From contig NZ_LMQN01000015.1 in assembly GCF_001425355.1 (NCBI RefSeq), forward strand, positions 543,862 to 607,861: a DNA stretch of 64,000 nucleotides. The letters run 5' to 3'. A program made the position numbers and the translations under genes. The notes below the pieces were generated by a model. It had not been told where the DNA came from. It saw only the letters and a program-made list of their open reading frames with translations, and ran no database searches. Of the stretch, positions 17,279-26,554 are shown in pieces. Numbering within the stretch: the stretch's first letter is position 1; each line of letters starts with the position of its first letter. The stretch is from Chryseobacterium sp. Leaf405 (GTDB lineage: Bacteria; Bacteroidota; Bacteroidia; Flavobacteriales; Weeksellaceae).

Positions 17279-19171
17279 ATGAGTAAAATAATTGGAATTG
17301 ACTTAGGAACAACAAACTCTTGCGTTGCGGTAATGGAAGGTAAAGACGCTGTTGTTATCCCTAATGCAGAAGGTAAAAGAACAACTCCTTCTATCGTGGC
17401 ATTTACAGAAGATGGTGAAAGAAAAGTGGGTGATCCTGCAAAAAGACAGGCTGTAACGAATCCTAAGAAAACGGTATATTCTATCAAAAGATTTATCGGA
17501 ACACACTTCAAAGAAGATGCTAAAGAAATTTCAAGAGTACCTTACGAAGTAGTATCCGGTCCAAATGACACGGTAAAAGTAAAGATCGACGATAGAGAAT
17601 ATACTCCACAGGAAATTTCTGCAATGACGCTTCAGAAAATGAAGAAAACTGCTGAAGATTATCTTGGACAAGAAGTAACAAGAGCGGTAATCACTGTTCC
17701 GGCTTACTTTAACGATGCTCAAAGACAAGCTACTAAAGAAGCAGGAGAAATCGCTGGTCTTAAAGTAGAAAGAATCATCAACGAGCCTACAGCTGCTGCT
17801 TTGGCTTATGGTATGGATAAAGCTCACAAAGACCAGAAAATTGCTGTTTACGATTTAGGAGGTGGTACTTTCGATATCTCTATCCTCGATTTAGGAGATG
17901 GTGTATTTGAGGTATTGTCTACAAACGGAGATACACACTTAGGAGGTGATGATTTTGATGATGTGATCATCAACTGGATGGCAGACGAATTTAAAGCTGA
18001 AGAAGGAGTAGAATTAAAATCTGATGCAATCGCACTACAAAGATTGAAAGAAGCTGCTGAAAAAGCAAAAATTGAATTGTCTTCTTCTCCACAAACTGAA
18101 ATCAACCTTCCCTATATTACAGCTACAGCTACAGGTCCTAAACACTTGGTGAAGACTTTGACTAAAGCTAAATTTGAGCAATTATCTGCTGACTTAGTGA
18201 AAAGATCTATGGATCCGGTTGCTAAAGCGTTGAAAGATGCAGGTTTATCTACTTCTGATATCGACGAAGTAATCTTGGTAGGAGGTTCTACAAGAATTCC
18301 GATTATTCAGGAAGAGGTAGAAAAATTCTTCGGTAAAAAACCTTCAAAAGGGGTAAACCCGGATGAGGTTGTAGCAATTGGTGCAGCTATCCAAGGTGGA
18401 GTTTTAACTGGAGATGTGACAGACGTTCTTTTATTAGACGTTACACCACTTTCTTTAGGTATTGAAACAATGGGTTCTGTTTTCACTAAATTAATTGAAG
18501 CAAACACTACGATCCCAACTAAAAAATCTGAGGTATTCTCTACAGCTTCTGACAACCAGCCGGCTGTAAGCATCAGAGTAGGACAGGGGGAAAGACCAAT
18601 GTTCAACGATAACAAAGAAATCGGTAGATTCGACTTAACAGATATTCCACCAGCACAAAGAGGAGTTCCTCAAATTGAAGTTACTTTCGATATCGATGCA
18701 AACGGAATCTTGAGCGTTTCTGCTAAAGATAAAGGAACAGGAAAAGAGCAGTCTATTAAAATTCAGGCATCTTCAGGTCTTTCTGACGAAGAAATCGAAA
18801 GAATGAAAAAAGAAGCTCAGGAAAACTCTGCTGCTGATAACAAAAGAAAAGAAGAGGTTGAAGTTTTCAACAAAGCTGACGGATTGATCTTCCAGACTGA
18901 AAAGCAGCTGAAAGAGTTTGGTGATAAATTATCTGCTGATAAAAAAGCAGCGATTGAAACTGCTCACGCAGAATTGAAGACAGCTTTCGAAGCTAAAAAT
19001 GGAGATGATGTAAAAGCTAAGACAGAAGCTTTAGATGCAGCTTGGATGGCTGCTTCAGAAGAAATGTATGCCCAAGGTCAAGGTGCTGAAGGCGCTGACG
19101 CAGGTGCTCAGAATGCTGGAAATGCAGGAGGTGAAGATGTACAGGATGCAGACTTCGAAGAAGTCAAATAA
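17279..19171 (+). CDS. dnaK: Chaperone DnaK (Hsp70)
   Basis: A 630-aa Hsp70 with an N-terminal ATPase ([32 protein letters not shown]) and a substrate domain (from ~390) with [11 protein letters not shown]. The glycine/alanine-rich tail ends [11 protein letters not shown], the usual acidic end. It folds proteins in the cytoplasm with DnaJ/GrpE. It is monocistronic here and followed by a strong terminator. It is highly expressed by its nature, and codons look optimised compared with the mobile element that follows. Confidence 0.98.
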   Translation: MSKIIGIDLGTTNSCVAVMEGKDAVVIPNAEGKRTTPSIVAFTEDGERKVGDPAKRQAVTNPKKTVYSIKRFIGTHFKEDAKEISRVPYEVVSGPNDTVKVKIDDREYTPQEISAMTLQKMKKTAEDYLGQEVTRAVITVPAYFNDAQRQATKEAGEIAGLKVERIINEPTAAALAYGMDKAHKDQKIAVYDLGGGTFDISILDLGDGVFEVLSTNGDTHLGGDDFDDVIINWMADEFKAEEGVELKSDAIALQRLKEAAEKAKIELSSSPQTEINLPYITATATGPKHLVKTLTKAKFEQLSADLVKRSMDPVAKALKDAGLSTSDIDEVILVGGSTRIPIIQEEVEKFFGKKPSKGVNPDEVVAIGAAIQGGVLTGDVTDVLLLDVTPLSLGIETMGSVFTKLIEANTTIPTKKSEVFSTASDNQPAVSIRVGQGERPMFNDNKEIGRFDLTDIPPAQRGVPQIEVTFDIDANGILSVSAKDKGTGKEQSIKIQASSGLSDEEIERMKKEAQENSAADNKRKEEVEVFNKADGLIFQTEKQLKEFGDKLSADKKAAIETAHAELKTAFEAKNGDDVKAKTEALDAAWMAASEEMYAQGQGAEGADAGAQNAGNAGGEDVQDADFEEVK

Positions 19172-19213
19172 GTAGCAATTATCATCGATTAATATCGATT
19201 GAAATAAATTATT

Positions 19214-19249
19214 AAATCGCTGTGAATGTAATGTTTACAGCGATTTTTG
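19214..19249 (+). terminator. Terminator of dnaK
   Basis: The 10-bp arms 19214-19223 (AAATCGCTGT) and 19237-19246 (ACAGCGATTT) pair perfectly and are followed by T-rich DNA. Confidence 0.85.
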
Positions 19250-19304
19250 TTTATATTTGTATTTATTGTGATACGTGATTTTAATCAATTTTAGCTATAT
19301 TTTT

Positions 19305-19320
19305 GTCTCCTATTTGTACC
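19305..19320. repeat. Candidate attL of the integrative element
   Basis: GTCTCCTATTTGTACC here and GTCCCTTATTTGTACC at 45156-45171 agree at 14 of 16 positions, including an uninterrupted TATTTGTACC. The site is ~80 bp before the regulator/integrase genes, and its partner is ~125 bp after the last element gene. This is the expected place for tyrosine-recombinase att sites. Confidence 0.5.
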
Positions 19321-19390
19321 GCGTCTTAATTGAAGAGAATCTGCGTTTTATAATGTCTTGTTAGGTCTTAAATTAAATTTGTATTTAAAA

Positions 19391-19398
19391 TATCTTTG
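19391..19398 (+). promoter_or_regulatory. -7 box directly in front of the element's first gene
   Basis: TATCTTTG fits TAnnTTTG and ends 4 bp before the ATG at 19403. If used, the transcript would start at or beside the start codon. No clear -33 TTTG was found at the right distance. Confidence 0.4.
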
Positions 19399-19402
19399 AA
19401 AA

Positions 19403-19972
19403 ATGGGAATTAGTAAACTTAAAATACCGAAGATTTGTGAATTTTGTGAGAAACCATTTGAAGCAAAAACTGTAACTACTCGTTTTTGTTCCACTTCTTG
19501 TAATAACAAGGCATTAAAGAAGTTAAAAAAAATGGTTAAAGAATTGGAAGCTAAACAGACTCTATTAGAAAAATCGGCTACAAAAATTATGGAGATTCAA
19601 ACACGACCATATATTTCAGTACGTGAAGCAGTAGCTCTTTTTGGAATCTCAAGGGATACAATTCATAGATTGATTAAAAATAAAAAAATAACTGCCTTCA
19701 ATGTTGGACAAAGGCTAACCCGAGTTAGCAAAGCTGATATTGAACAAATGTTTACAGCAGTTGAAATACCAGAGAAAGAAGAAATAGTAATTGAAAAAAC
19801 CAATTTTGAAGTTGGTAATTGCTACACAATTTCTGAAATTAGTTCAAAATTCTATGCGGATCCAGGAACTGTAACAAGCCTAATTAAAAGAAACAAAATT
19901 CCGACAAAGAAAGTTGGAAGTTTCGTGTATGTGCCTAAAAATTTAATCGATAAAATTTTTGAAGGAAAATGA
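19403..19972 (+). CDS. Zinc-ribbon and double helix-turn-helix regulator/excisionase-like protein
   Basis: A 189-aa protein. The N-terminus has four cysteines (C12, C15, C29, C33) in a zinc-ribbon-like arrangement. A short coiled segment follows (~36-58). Then come two MerR/excisionase-type helix-turn-helix units, ~66-112 (I-S-V-R-E-A-V-A-L-F-G-I-S-R-D-T-I-H-R-L-I-K) and ~138-185 (Y-T-I-S-E-I-S-S-K-F-Y-A-D-P-G-T-V). It overlaps the integrase start by 4 bp, so the two are co-translated. Such a gene next to an integrase probably controls integration or excision; the exact role is inferred. Confidence 0.75.
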   Translation: MGISKLKIPKICEFCEKPFEAKTVTTRFCSTSCNNKALKKLKKMVKELEAKQTLLEKSATKIMEIQTRPYISVREAVALFGISRDTIHRLIKNKKITAFNVGQRLTRVSKADIEQMFTAVEIPEKEEIVIEKTNFEVGNCYTISEISSKFYADPGTVTSLIKRNKIPTKKVGSFVYVPKNLIDKIFEGK

Positions 19973-21225
19973 AAGAACTATTGAAAACTAAAGTTACAGT
20001 AAGACTGCGAAAAGCCGAGTTCCGGAAAGAATGGTTTATTTATTTGGAAAGTTATCCTGTGATGGTTCCCGGAAAAGATGGCGCTCAAAGGATTCGGGAA
20101 TACTTGAACCGAAGCGTAACCACCGTAGATTTTGATAAGAAAAGACCTGCAAGAACTACGCAAGAATCCGTTTCATTTAAACCTAAAAGGGATGACAATG
20201 GTATTATCATTTGCAAAAGCGAAAATGACCGAGAGACAATGTTTTATGCAGATTCTCTGCGAAAATTACGTCAAAGAGAATATGATAATGTTGAACTTTA
20301 CAGTGAACTCGACGCAATAAAGGCTGAAGAAAAAGCAAAATCTCAGGAGGATTTTGTTAGATACTTTGATTTGTTGGTCACTAAAAGACATAAAAACAAT
20401 TCCGAATCTATTCAAATAAATTGGTATCGCTCGATAGAATTTCTAAAAGATTTTGGAGGTGACAAAATTCTGTTTTCGCAAATCAATACAAAATTCAGTG
20501 AAAACTTTAAATCATATTTATTGCATGCAAAAAGTGGCAGCAATAAGGAAGAAACTATTTCTCAAAATACGGCTTCTACTTATTTTTCTGTATTCAAAGC
20601 CGCATTAAAACAAGCTTTTATTGATGGTTATTTTACGACTGACATTTCTGCTAAAATCAAAGCGATTCCACACGAAGAATCAAGACGAGAATATCTAACA
20701 CTTGATGAACTTAATACTTTAGTTGAAACGCCGTGCGAACTTGAAGTTCTTAAACGAGCAGCATTATTTTCTGCTTTAACAGGTCTACGACATTCCGATA
20801 TTCAGAAGCTAACGTGGAACGAAGTAAGTATTGAAAACGATCATGCAAAAATAAACTTCACTCAAAAAAAGACCAAAGGTGTAGAATATATGCCGATATC
20901 AAAACAAGCATTACAGCTTTGTGGTGAATTAGGTCTTCCAAATGATTTGATTTTTAAAAATCTAACTAATCCAGCTTGGATTTCCAGACCACTAAAGAAA
21001 TGGATTGAAAGCGCAGGAATAACCAAAAAAATAACCTTCCATAATTTCAGACACACTTTTGCAACACTTCAACTTTCGAGTGGCACTGATATTTACACGG
21101 TCAGTAGAATGTTGGGACATACTAATGTAAAAACTACGCAGGTTTATGCAAAAGTGGTTGACGAAAAGAAAAATAAAGCAGCGGAAGCCATTCAATTGAA
21201 AACACTCTCAAAAAATAGAAAATGA
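19969..21225 (+). CDS. Tyrosine recombinase / integrase
   Basis: A 418-aa phage-type integrase of Bacteroidota mobile elements. It has an N-terminal arm-binding region, a SAM-like core-binding domain (~105-235) and a catalytic domain with the full set of residues: R274 (T-G-L-R-H-S-D-I), H358 and R361 (H-N-F-R-H-T-F), H384 (L-G-H) and nucleophile Y393 (T-Q-V-Y-A-K-V). It should catalyse integration and excision of the 19.3-45.2 kb element. It overlaps the genes on both sides by 4 bp, forming a three-gene operon. Confidence 0.95.
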   Translation: MKELLKTKVTVRLRKAEFRKEWFIYLESYPVMVPGKDGAQRIREYLNRSVTTVDFDKKRPARTTQESVSFKPKRDDNGIIICKSENDRETMFYADSLRKLRQREYDNVELYSELDAIKAEEKAKSQEDFVRYFDLLVTKRHKNNSESIQINWYRSIEFLKDFGGDKILFSQINTKFSENFKSYLLHAKSGSNKEETISQNTASTYFSVFKAALKQAFIDGYFTTDISAKIKAIPHEESRREYLTLDELNTLVETPCELEVLKRAALFSALTGLRHSDIQKLTWNEVSIENDHAKINFTQKKTKGVEYMPISKQALQLCGELGLPNDLIFKNLTNPAWISRPLKKWIESAGITKKITFHNFRHTFATLQLSSGTDIYTVSRMLGHTNVKTTQVYAKVVDEKKNKAAEAIQLKTLSKNRK

Positions 21226-21971
21226 AACATAATTATCGAGATATTTTAATTCAAAATCTTGCTATTATTATTGGTGGAGTAATTACTGGTCTAGGAGTAA
21301 GGTTGATAATGCTTCAAAAAGGAGCTGATGAATTTACTGCAAATAGTATTTTTTGGGTTATCAATTTCGTAGTAATTTTATTGTATTTGGCTTTTGTTTC
21401 TTTTGGTATTTCATTGATCGAATTATACAAACGATTAAAAAATAAAAAGATTGCTGATAAATCTTTCAATCAGAGTGATACGATAAAGCAAGAAGACAAT
21501 CCAAATAGTATTCAAATAGTTAATGCTACGGAAAATTTAGAAATTCCAGTTAAAAACAATGCAGATACAGCTGTAATACGTAAAATTCAACAGGAGAAAA
21601 AAATACATCAAGATCAGGAAAAATTGCAATTTGCACTAAATTATACCAAACAGAAATTCGCTCTGTATATTTCAGACAAAGATTTAGATTTTCTTTGCGA
21701 TGCAGTTGCTTCTTATTCGAGAAAAGAAAGTAGTTCAGATACAATATTAGTTGAAACAAAAAATCTATCTACTACAGATCTTTATCATTTTGGTTGGAAT
21801 ATTTGGAATCATTTCCGACCAATAAAACAAGAACGTGTTGCCGAATTTTTGAAAGCTACTTTTCAAAAACTTAATATCCTAGATGTTGGAACTATAAAAA
21901 GTCATTTGAAAGATTCGGATACAAAAGATACAATCATCAAACTGGAAGAAAATTTAACAGATTACAAATAA
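21222..21971 (+). CDS. Two-span membrane protein of the integrase operon, unknown function
   Basis: A 249-aa protein whose ATG overlaps the integrase stop. Two hydrophobic helices (~10-30 and ~42-66) are followed by a long charged, mostly helical cytoplasmic part with a conserved-looking Y-H-F-G-W-N-I-W-N-H-F segment (~188-198). I do not recognise a family. Position after the integrase and before a very strong terminator suggests an element-maintenance or entry role, but nothing proves it. Confidence 0.7.
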   Translation: MKHNYRDILIQNLAIIIGGVITGLGVRLIMLQKGADEFTANSIFWVINFVVILLYLAFVSFGISLIELYKRLKNKKIADKSFNQSDTIKQEDNPNSIQIVNATENLEIPVKNNADTAVIRKIQQEKKIHQDQEKLQFALNYTKQKFALYISDKDLDFLCDAVASYSRKESSSDTILVETKNLSTTDLYHFGWNIWNHFRPIKQERVAEFLKATFQKLNILDVGTIKSHLKDSDTKDTIIKLEENLTDYK

Positions 21972-22002
21972 TCGTCAAAAATTAGAAAACATAGTGTTTC
22001 TT

Positions 22003-22060
22003 AAGTGATTTCTCTGTGATTGCGTGTTTATCGGCATCACAGAGAAATCACTTTTTTTCT
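22003..22060 (+). terminator. Strong terminator closing the integrase operon
   Basis: Perfect 18-bp arms (22003-22020 and 22036-22053; AAGTGATTTCTCTGTGAT and its complement) over a 15-nt loop, followed by seven T. It lies between the integrase operon and the excisionase/primase operon. Confidence 0.85.
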
Positions 22061-22089
22061 TTGTACCATACCAATCAAAAACAATAGTT

Positions 22090-22464
22090 ATGGATAGCAA
22101 TGACATTTCATTTGAAAATCTACCAAGAGCAGTTGCGCTTCTTATTAACGAAGTAGCCGAAATTAAATTTCTAGTAGAAAAAAAAGAACCTCCGATAATT
22201 CCCGTAAAAAGAATTCCGATTGATATTGAAGAAGCTTGCCAAATTATAGGTAAGGCTAAACCTACTGTGTATACACTTGTGCGGAAAAGATTAATTCCTT
22301 GTTATAAAAATGGCAAGAAACTGTACTTTTTTGAAGACGAATTATTGGATTGGATTTCTAAAGGAAAGAAGAAAACCCTACAAGAAATCCAATCTGAAGC
22401 AGAAGCCAATTTCAGAAAAAATTCAAGAAAGGCAAATGTAGATTCTAACCAAAATCTACAATGA
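22090..22464 (+). CDS. Excisionase-like helix-turn-helix protein
   Basis: The ATG at 22090 (M-D-S-N-D-I-S-F) is preferred over an upstream start inside the terminator hairpin. The protein is 124 aa with a MerR/excisionase-type HTH at ~48-100 (I-D-I-E-E-A-C-Q-I-I-G-K-A-K-P-T-V-Y-T-L-V). This is the common Bacteroidota element protein upstream of replication/mobilisation genes. The stop overlaps the start of the next gene (ATGATG). Confidence 0.75.
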   Translation: MDSNDISFENLPRAVALLINEVAEIKFLVEKKEPPIIPVKRIPIDIEEACQIIGKAKPTVYTLVRKRLIPCYKNGKKLYFFEDELLDWISKGKKKTLQEIQSEAEANFRKNSRKANVDSNQNLQ

Positions 22465-23693
22465 TGAGCCAAAAAATTCCCTACATCCGAGTTGGAACCA
22501 CCTATTATAAAGTAATAGAAAAACCATTAATTTCGGGCGATAAAACTTCTGTTTTGGTTCGCTGGAATCGTGAAACAATTATTAGCGATCACGGAAAAAC
22601 GTATGTTTCAACTGTGCCAAAATTTGATGGTTTCTGTTGTATTCCGGAACATCTAAATTATCAACAAATCGTTCAAGGTTTCTATAATATTTACAGTGAA
22701 ATCCCATTTCATCCTTCATCGGAAACGGAAAATTTGAAATCTAAAATTCCATTTTCTTTGAATTTTGTAGCGCACATTTTCGGTGAACAACTGGAAATGG
22801 GTTTGGATTATTTAAAAATTCTCTTACAATTTCCAACGCAAATTCTACCGATTTTATGTTTGGTGTCCAAAGAACGTGCTACTGGAAAATCAACATTTAT
22901 CAAATGGCTGAGGGAGATTTTCGGATTGAATATGACTTATATCAAAGGAGATTCATTTGGAAGTCAATTCAATAGCGATTGGGCAGCGATGTTGTTGGTG
23001 GCAATCGATGAAGTTTTCTTTGATAAAAAAGAAATTACAGAAAGATTGAAATATCTATCGACAACTAATAAAGATAAGTTGGAAGCCAAAGGTAAAGATA
23101 GAGAGGAAATCGATTTTTTCGCCAAGTTTATTCTGTGTTCCAATAACGAAGAGAATTTTATTCAAATCGATGAAAATGAAATTCGATTTTGGATTCTGAA
23201 AATCAATCTGATCAAAACGGAAAACACTGAGTTTTTGAATAACCTCATTTCCGAAATCCCTTACTTTCTTCGGTTTTTAATTGAAAGACCATTTTCAACG
23301 GAGAAGAAAACAAGAATGTGGTTTTCCGCCGATGAGATCAGAACGAAAGCACTTCAAAAATTAGTTTTTAAAAACAACAATAAGCTAGAGTCCAAGATCA
23401 TTGAATTGCTGTACGAGTTTTTTGAAAGCAACAATGATGAAGAAATTAATGTCGTTCCGCAAGACTTACTGAATATGATGAATAGGATGTTTCGCCCAAC
23501 TTACTGGACAAGAAATGATATTCGAAATCTTTTAAAAGAAACTTGGAAACTAAATCCGCAAAACAATGGTTTGACCTACATCAGGTACGATATTGATTTT
23601 GCAGGAATATTTTACCAAAACAATTCAGTCGGTCGCTATTTCAACATAAAAAAGAATTTTATACTTAATAAATATGTTGAAATGTTGAATTAA
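22461..23693 (+). CDS. Primase-helicase-like ATPase (DUF5906/VirE-type)
   Basis: A 410-aa protein with a P-loop (R-A-T-G-K-S-T-F-I-K-W-L, ~147-158), a Walker B-like L-L-V-A-I-D-E-V-F-F (~178-187) and F-I-L-C-S-N-N-E-E-N (~220-229), as in superfamily 3-like replication helicases of integrative elements and NrS-1-type primases. The C-terminus (from ~310) is probably a winged-helix region. It likely unwinds the element's origin in the adjacent repeat region. The ATG could be 22461 or 22464. Confidence 0.75.
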   Translation: MMSQKIPYIRVGTTYYKVIEKPLISGDKTSVLVRWNRETIISDHGKTYVSTVPKFDGFCCIPEHLNYQQIVQGFYNIYSEIPFHPSSETENLKSKIPFSLNFVAHIFGEQLEMGLDYLKILLQFPTQILPILCLVSKERATGKSTFIKWLREIFGLNMTYIKGDSFGSQFNSDWAAMLLVAIDEVFFDKKEITERLKYLSTTNKDKLEAKGKDREEIDFFAKFILCSNNEENFIQIDENEIRFWILKINLIKTENTEFLNNLISEIPYFLRFLIERPFSTEKKTRMWFSADEIRTKALQKLVFKNNNKLESKIIELLYEFFESNNDEEINVVPQDLLNMMNRMFRPTYWTRNDIRNLLKETWKLNPQNNGLTYIRYDIDFAGIFYQNNSVGRYFNIKKNFILNKYVEMLN

Positions 23694-23718
23694 ATGATAA
23701 AGCATAGAAAATCAAACA

Positions 23719-23885
23719 CTTAAAATTCAACAAAATCCTCAACAAACTTGTAGACCCAACTTTTTTGTTGAGTGTTTGTTGAGTGGAAAACCTCTAGTTT
23801 GTTGAATTGTTGAACATTTGTTGAGTGTATAAATTATATTTAATCAATAAGTTACAAGATTTGCTCAACAATTCAACAAAAAATA
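23719..23885. other. Iteron-like repeat cluster, candidate replication origin
   Basis: The 222-bp gap between the helicase and primase genes holds five copies of TTGTTGA and four of its complement TCAACAA, several extended to TTTGTTGAGTG. They lie in very A/T-rich DNA in both orientations. Repeats beside replication genes are typical of origins. No coding frame is present. Confidence 0.5.
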
Positions 23886-23915
23886 TCTCACTCAAAACAC
23901 GGAAAATTTAAAGCT

Positions 23916-24794
23916 ATGAATTGCAAACAATTAAATACAATCCCGTTGGAAGAAGTCCTCCTTTCTCTCGGACACCTTCCAACGAAACAAAATGAAAAAG
24001 AAGCTTGGTATCTCAACCCCTTTGCCAACGAATCCCAAGCCTCTTTTAAATTGAATAAAAGTTTAAATTATTGGTATCTATTTTCAGAAGGGATCGGCGG
24101 AACTAACGTAGATCTTTTGAAAAAATACCTGAACAAGACTGCAAGTGAAATTTTAATTTGGGCAGAGGATCAGAATTTTTCTTCTTTTCAAAAGCAAAGA
24201 ATTCCTGATTATAAATTACAAGACCTCAATAAAAATTATGAGATACTTGATATCAAAAACATTCAGCATCCTGCTTTATTGGAATACTTGAAAGAAAGAA
24301 ATGTTGAAAATAAAACTCAATTTTTAAAAGAAGTTCATTACCAAATGAATGATAAAAATTATTTTGGAATCGGTTTCAAGAACGATTCTGGCAGTTATGA
24401 AATCCGCAATAAATATTCAAAAATTTGTTTAGGCAAAAAGGATATTTCAACAATAAAAAACGGTTCTGATTCACTCCGGATTTTTGAGGGCTTTTTTGAT
24501 TTTCTTTCCTTTAAAAATGTAGAGAAATTTTTAGAAAAAGAACCTTCTGATTATATCATTTTGAATTCCGTTTCGATGATTTCTAAGATTAAAAATTCAA
24601 TCGAAAATTATGAAAATATTGAGCTTTATTTTGACAATGACGAAGCTGGAAATCGTGCGGTTGAAATGATTAAAAATGAAAACAAAAACGCAGAAGATTG
24701 TAGGATTTTATATTCAGATTTTAAAGACTTAAATGATTGGATGATTCACAGAAATCCATCACCTCAAAGACATGTTAGACAAATGCGAAGGTGA
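23916..24794 (+). CDS. Toprim-domain DNA primase of the mobile element
   Basis: A 292-aa protein. The N-terminal ~75 residues resemble the CHC2 primase domain fold (L-E-E-V-L-L-S-L-G-H-L-P, W-Y-L-N-P-F-A-N-E-S-Q-A-S-F-K, then F-S-E-G-I-G-G-T-N-V-D-L), but without the zinc-binding Cys/His set. The toprim part (~188-270) shows R-I-F-E-G-F-F-D-F-L-S-F and L-Y-F-D-N-D-E-A-G-N-R-A, the catalytic E and DxD-type acids. It would make primers for element replication. The end (H-R-N-P-S-P-Q-R-H-V-R-Q-M-R-R) looks slightly unusual and may be a diverged tail. Confidence 0.8.
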   Translation: MNCKQLNTIPLEEVLLSLGHLPTKQNEKEAWYLNPFANESQASFKLNKSLNYWYLFSEGIGGTNVDLLKKYLNKTASEILIWAEDQNFSSFQKQRIPDYKLQDLNKNYEILDIKNIQHPALLEYLKERNVENKTQFLKEVHYQMNDKNYFGIGFKNDSGSYEIRNKYSKICLGKKDISTIKNGSDSLRIFEGFFDFLSFKNVEKFLEKEPSDYIILNSVSMISKIKNSIENYENIELYFDNDEAGNRAVEMIKNENKNAEDCRILYSDFKDLNDWMIHRNPSPQRHVRQMRR

Positions 24795-24940
24795 GTAAAA
24801 TAAATACAGGTAAAATATGGTGGTATGCTAGTGCAAAAAGTACCCAAAGTTTACAATAAGCGTATCCGCTGATTGCAAAATTGGGATTTTTGATTTCTTC
24901 CTATCGTCAAAAATGTTTTGAACACACTAAAATTAATGAA
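24795..24940. other. Candidate oriT region between primase and mobilisation genes
   Basis: This non-coding stretch just before the MobC-like gene holds an imperfect inverted repeat (CCAAAGTTTACAAT ... ATTGCAAAATTGG, about 24848-24888) around a small AGCG-TATC-CGCT palindrome. Such repeats next to mobilisation genes often mark the nic region. No nic site can be assigned by eye. Confidence 0.3.
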
Positions 24941-25390
24941 ATGAAAAATGAATTTTTACAAGACTTTATAAAGCAAGCCACCAAAGAAAATGAATCCAAA
25001 ATTGCTCAGGAAAAAAGAAAAAAACATTTTCAAGAATTGGGTAGAAAAGGTGGATTAAAAACCAAAGAAAATAAAAAGCTCAATAAGGTTATTTCGATCA
25101 GAATGACTAATTCTGAATATGAAATTCTAATTCAAAAACAAGAAAAATATCCGCTAAAACTATCCACTTATATACGGAATGTTTTGTTCGAAAAAGAACT
25201 CAAGATTAATGAATTTCAAACCGATGAAGTCTTACTTCAATATGGATCTCATTTCAAAAAAATAACCAATCTTTTACGAAATCGGGAATGGAATGTTTTT
25301 GAAAATAAGAAAGAAATTTTAGTAAGAATTGAAAATCTGATCGAAATGATTCATCAATATTTATATTCTAAAACTCAGAAAAATGAATAA
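24941..25390 (+). CDS. MobC/MbpA-like relaxosome accessory protein
   Basis: The ATG at 24941 (M-K-N-E-F-L-Q-D-F) is preferred to a start 60 bp upstream, which gives a non-conserved extension into the oriT candidate. The 149-aa protein is basic at the N-terminus (K-K-H-F-Q-E-L-G-R-K-G-G). It then has a ribbon-helix-helix-like segment (V-I-S-I-R-M-T-N-S-E-Y-E-I-L, ~50-63) and a helical C-terminus, as in Bacteroidota MobC/MbpA. It should help the relaxase bind oriT. Overlaps the relaxase start by 8 bp. Confidence 0.75.
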   Translation: MKNEFLQDFIKQATKENESKIAQEKRKKHFQELGRKGGLKTKENKKLNKVISIRMTNSEYEILIQKQEKYPLKLSTYIRNVLFEKELKINEFQTDEVLLQYGSHFKKITNLLRNREWNVFENKKEILVRIENLIEMIHQYLYSKTQKNE

Positions 25391-26531
25391 TTCTGCAACC
25401 ACAAGAGCAATATCAAAAATTGCCTTGGAATACAATGGAAACGACAAGGGAACAGCGGAGATGGTGGATTCGAATTATCTATTGAGTGACACAGCAGAAG
25501 GTCAGTTTCACGAAATGAAAACCGTAGCTGAAAGAAATACCAAAGTGAAGAAATGGGCTTTAACAGGCTACATTTCTCAACCAGATGAAATTGGTCGAAA
25601 ATTGACGGATAAAGAATTTGCAGAAATTTCCACAAAAGCTTTAGAAAAAATTGGAGTGACTACAAACAATCAATTTCGATTGGATATCCACAACAGCACC
25701 AAACAAAAACATATTCATTTTATCGTGAACAGGATTGATATTTCGGGAAAATGTACGGTAAAATCACACGACATCGGGAGAAGATTCGGGGAAGCTGTTC
25801 GAGAAGTCTGTAAGGAGAAAGGATTGTTAACCGATGTCGAAATTGGAATTCAAAAAAAAGCGGAGATGCTTAAAAGCTTGACCGAAGCCATTAGGTCAGA
25901 AGATAATTTTGATAATCTCATCTCAGAAATGAAGAAAAAAGGTTTTGAAGTTCAATTATCTTCAAATGTCAAAGATGGAATTTCGGGAATGCGCATTATG
26001 ATGGAAAAGGACAAAAATCATCAGACGGAAAGAATTTATAAACCAGGTTATAAACTGTCTGAAATCTCAAATCAATTGAAAATTTCCGAAATAAAATCTG
26101 TTTTTGAAATGAAAAAAGCGGTCAGGGAAGCACAAAAAGTCGCTAACAATCTAAAGGAATTTCGGGAAAATATGCAAGGAAAAGGATTCTCTGTAAAGAT
26201 TAAATATAAAGGAGAATTTATAGCCGGTCAAAAAAATGAAATCCAAGACTTTTGGATAAAAAAAATTGGGAGTAGTCAAGAGAAAAACGGATTCTTTTTT
26301 CTGAAAAATGTCGGGATCTCTCTTTCTGCAATAGATTCTGATCTTGGTGATGCGGTAAAATCATTGAATCAAAATAGTGTTATAAATGATACAAGTAATC
26401 ATCTGAAATCAGGAAAAAATGAAAGCTTAATAGAAATTGCAGGTGGATTATTGGGTGACTTCCTTAATCCAACCTATGTTTCACAGGACGAAGATGAACT
26501 CTGGAAAAAGAAGCGAAAATTAAGACGATAA
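25383..26531 (+). CDS. Relaxase (MobB/MbpB-type, MOBP-like)
   Basis: A 382-aa relaxase. The N-terminal domain includes A-L-E-Y-N-G (~13-18) and the metal-binding histidine motif D-I-H-N-S-T-K-Q-K-H-I-H-F-I-V-N-R-I (~100-117). It nicks oriT and pilots the DNA strand during conjugative mobilisation. No own conjugation (tra) genes are present, so the element is mobilisable rather than self-transmissible within this window. Followed by an accessory membrane protein. Confidence 0.85.
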   Translation: MNNSATTRAISKIALEYNGNDKGTAEMVDSNYLLSDTAEGQFHEMKTVAERNTKVKKWALTGYISQPDEIGRKLTDKEFAEISTKALEKIGVTTNNQFRLDIHNSTKQKHIHFIVNRIDISGKCTVKSHDIGRRFGEAVREVCKEKGLLTDVEIGIQKKAEMLKSLTEAIRSEDNFDNLISEMKKKGFEVQLSSNVKDGISGMRIMMEKDKNHQTERIYKPGYKLSEISNQLKISEIKSVFEMKKAVREAQKVANNLKEFRENMQGKGFSVKIKYKGEFIAGQKNEIQDFWIKKIGSSQEKNGFFFLKNVGISLSAIDSDLGDAVKSLNQNSVINDTSNHLKSGKNESLIEIAGGLLGDFLNPTYVSQDEDELWKKKRKLRR

Positions 26532-26554
26532 TCAAAAATTTTAAAAGAATTAAT

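Noticed and set aside
17303..18615. Several minus-strand frames inside dnaK
   Set aside because: They are shadows of a conserved, highly constrained gene.
23719..23885. CRISPR-like array
   Set aside because: The repeats are short, irregularly spaced and in both orientations, which fits iterons rather than CRISPR.
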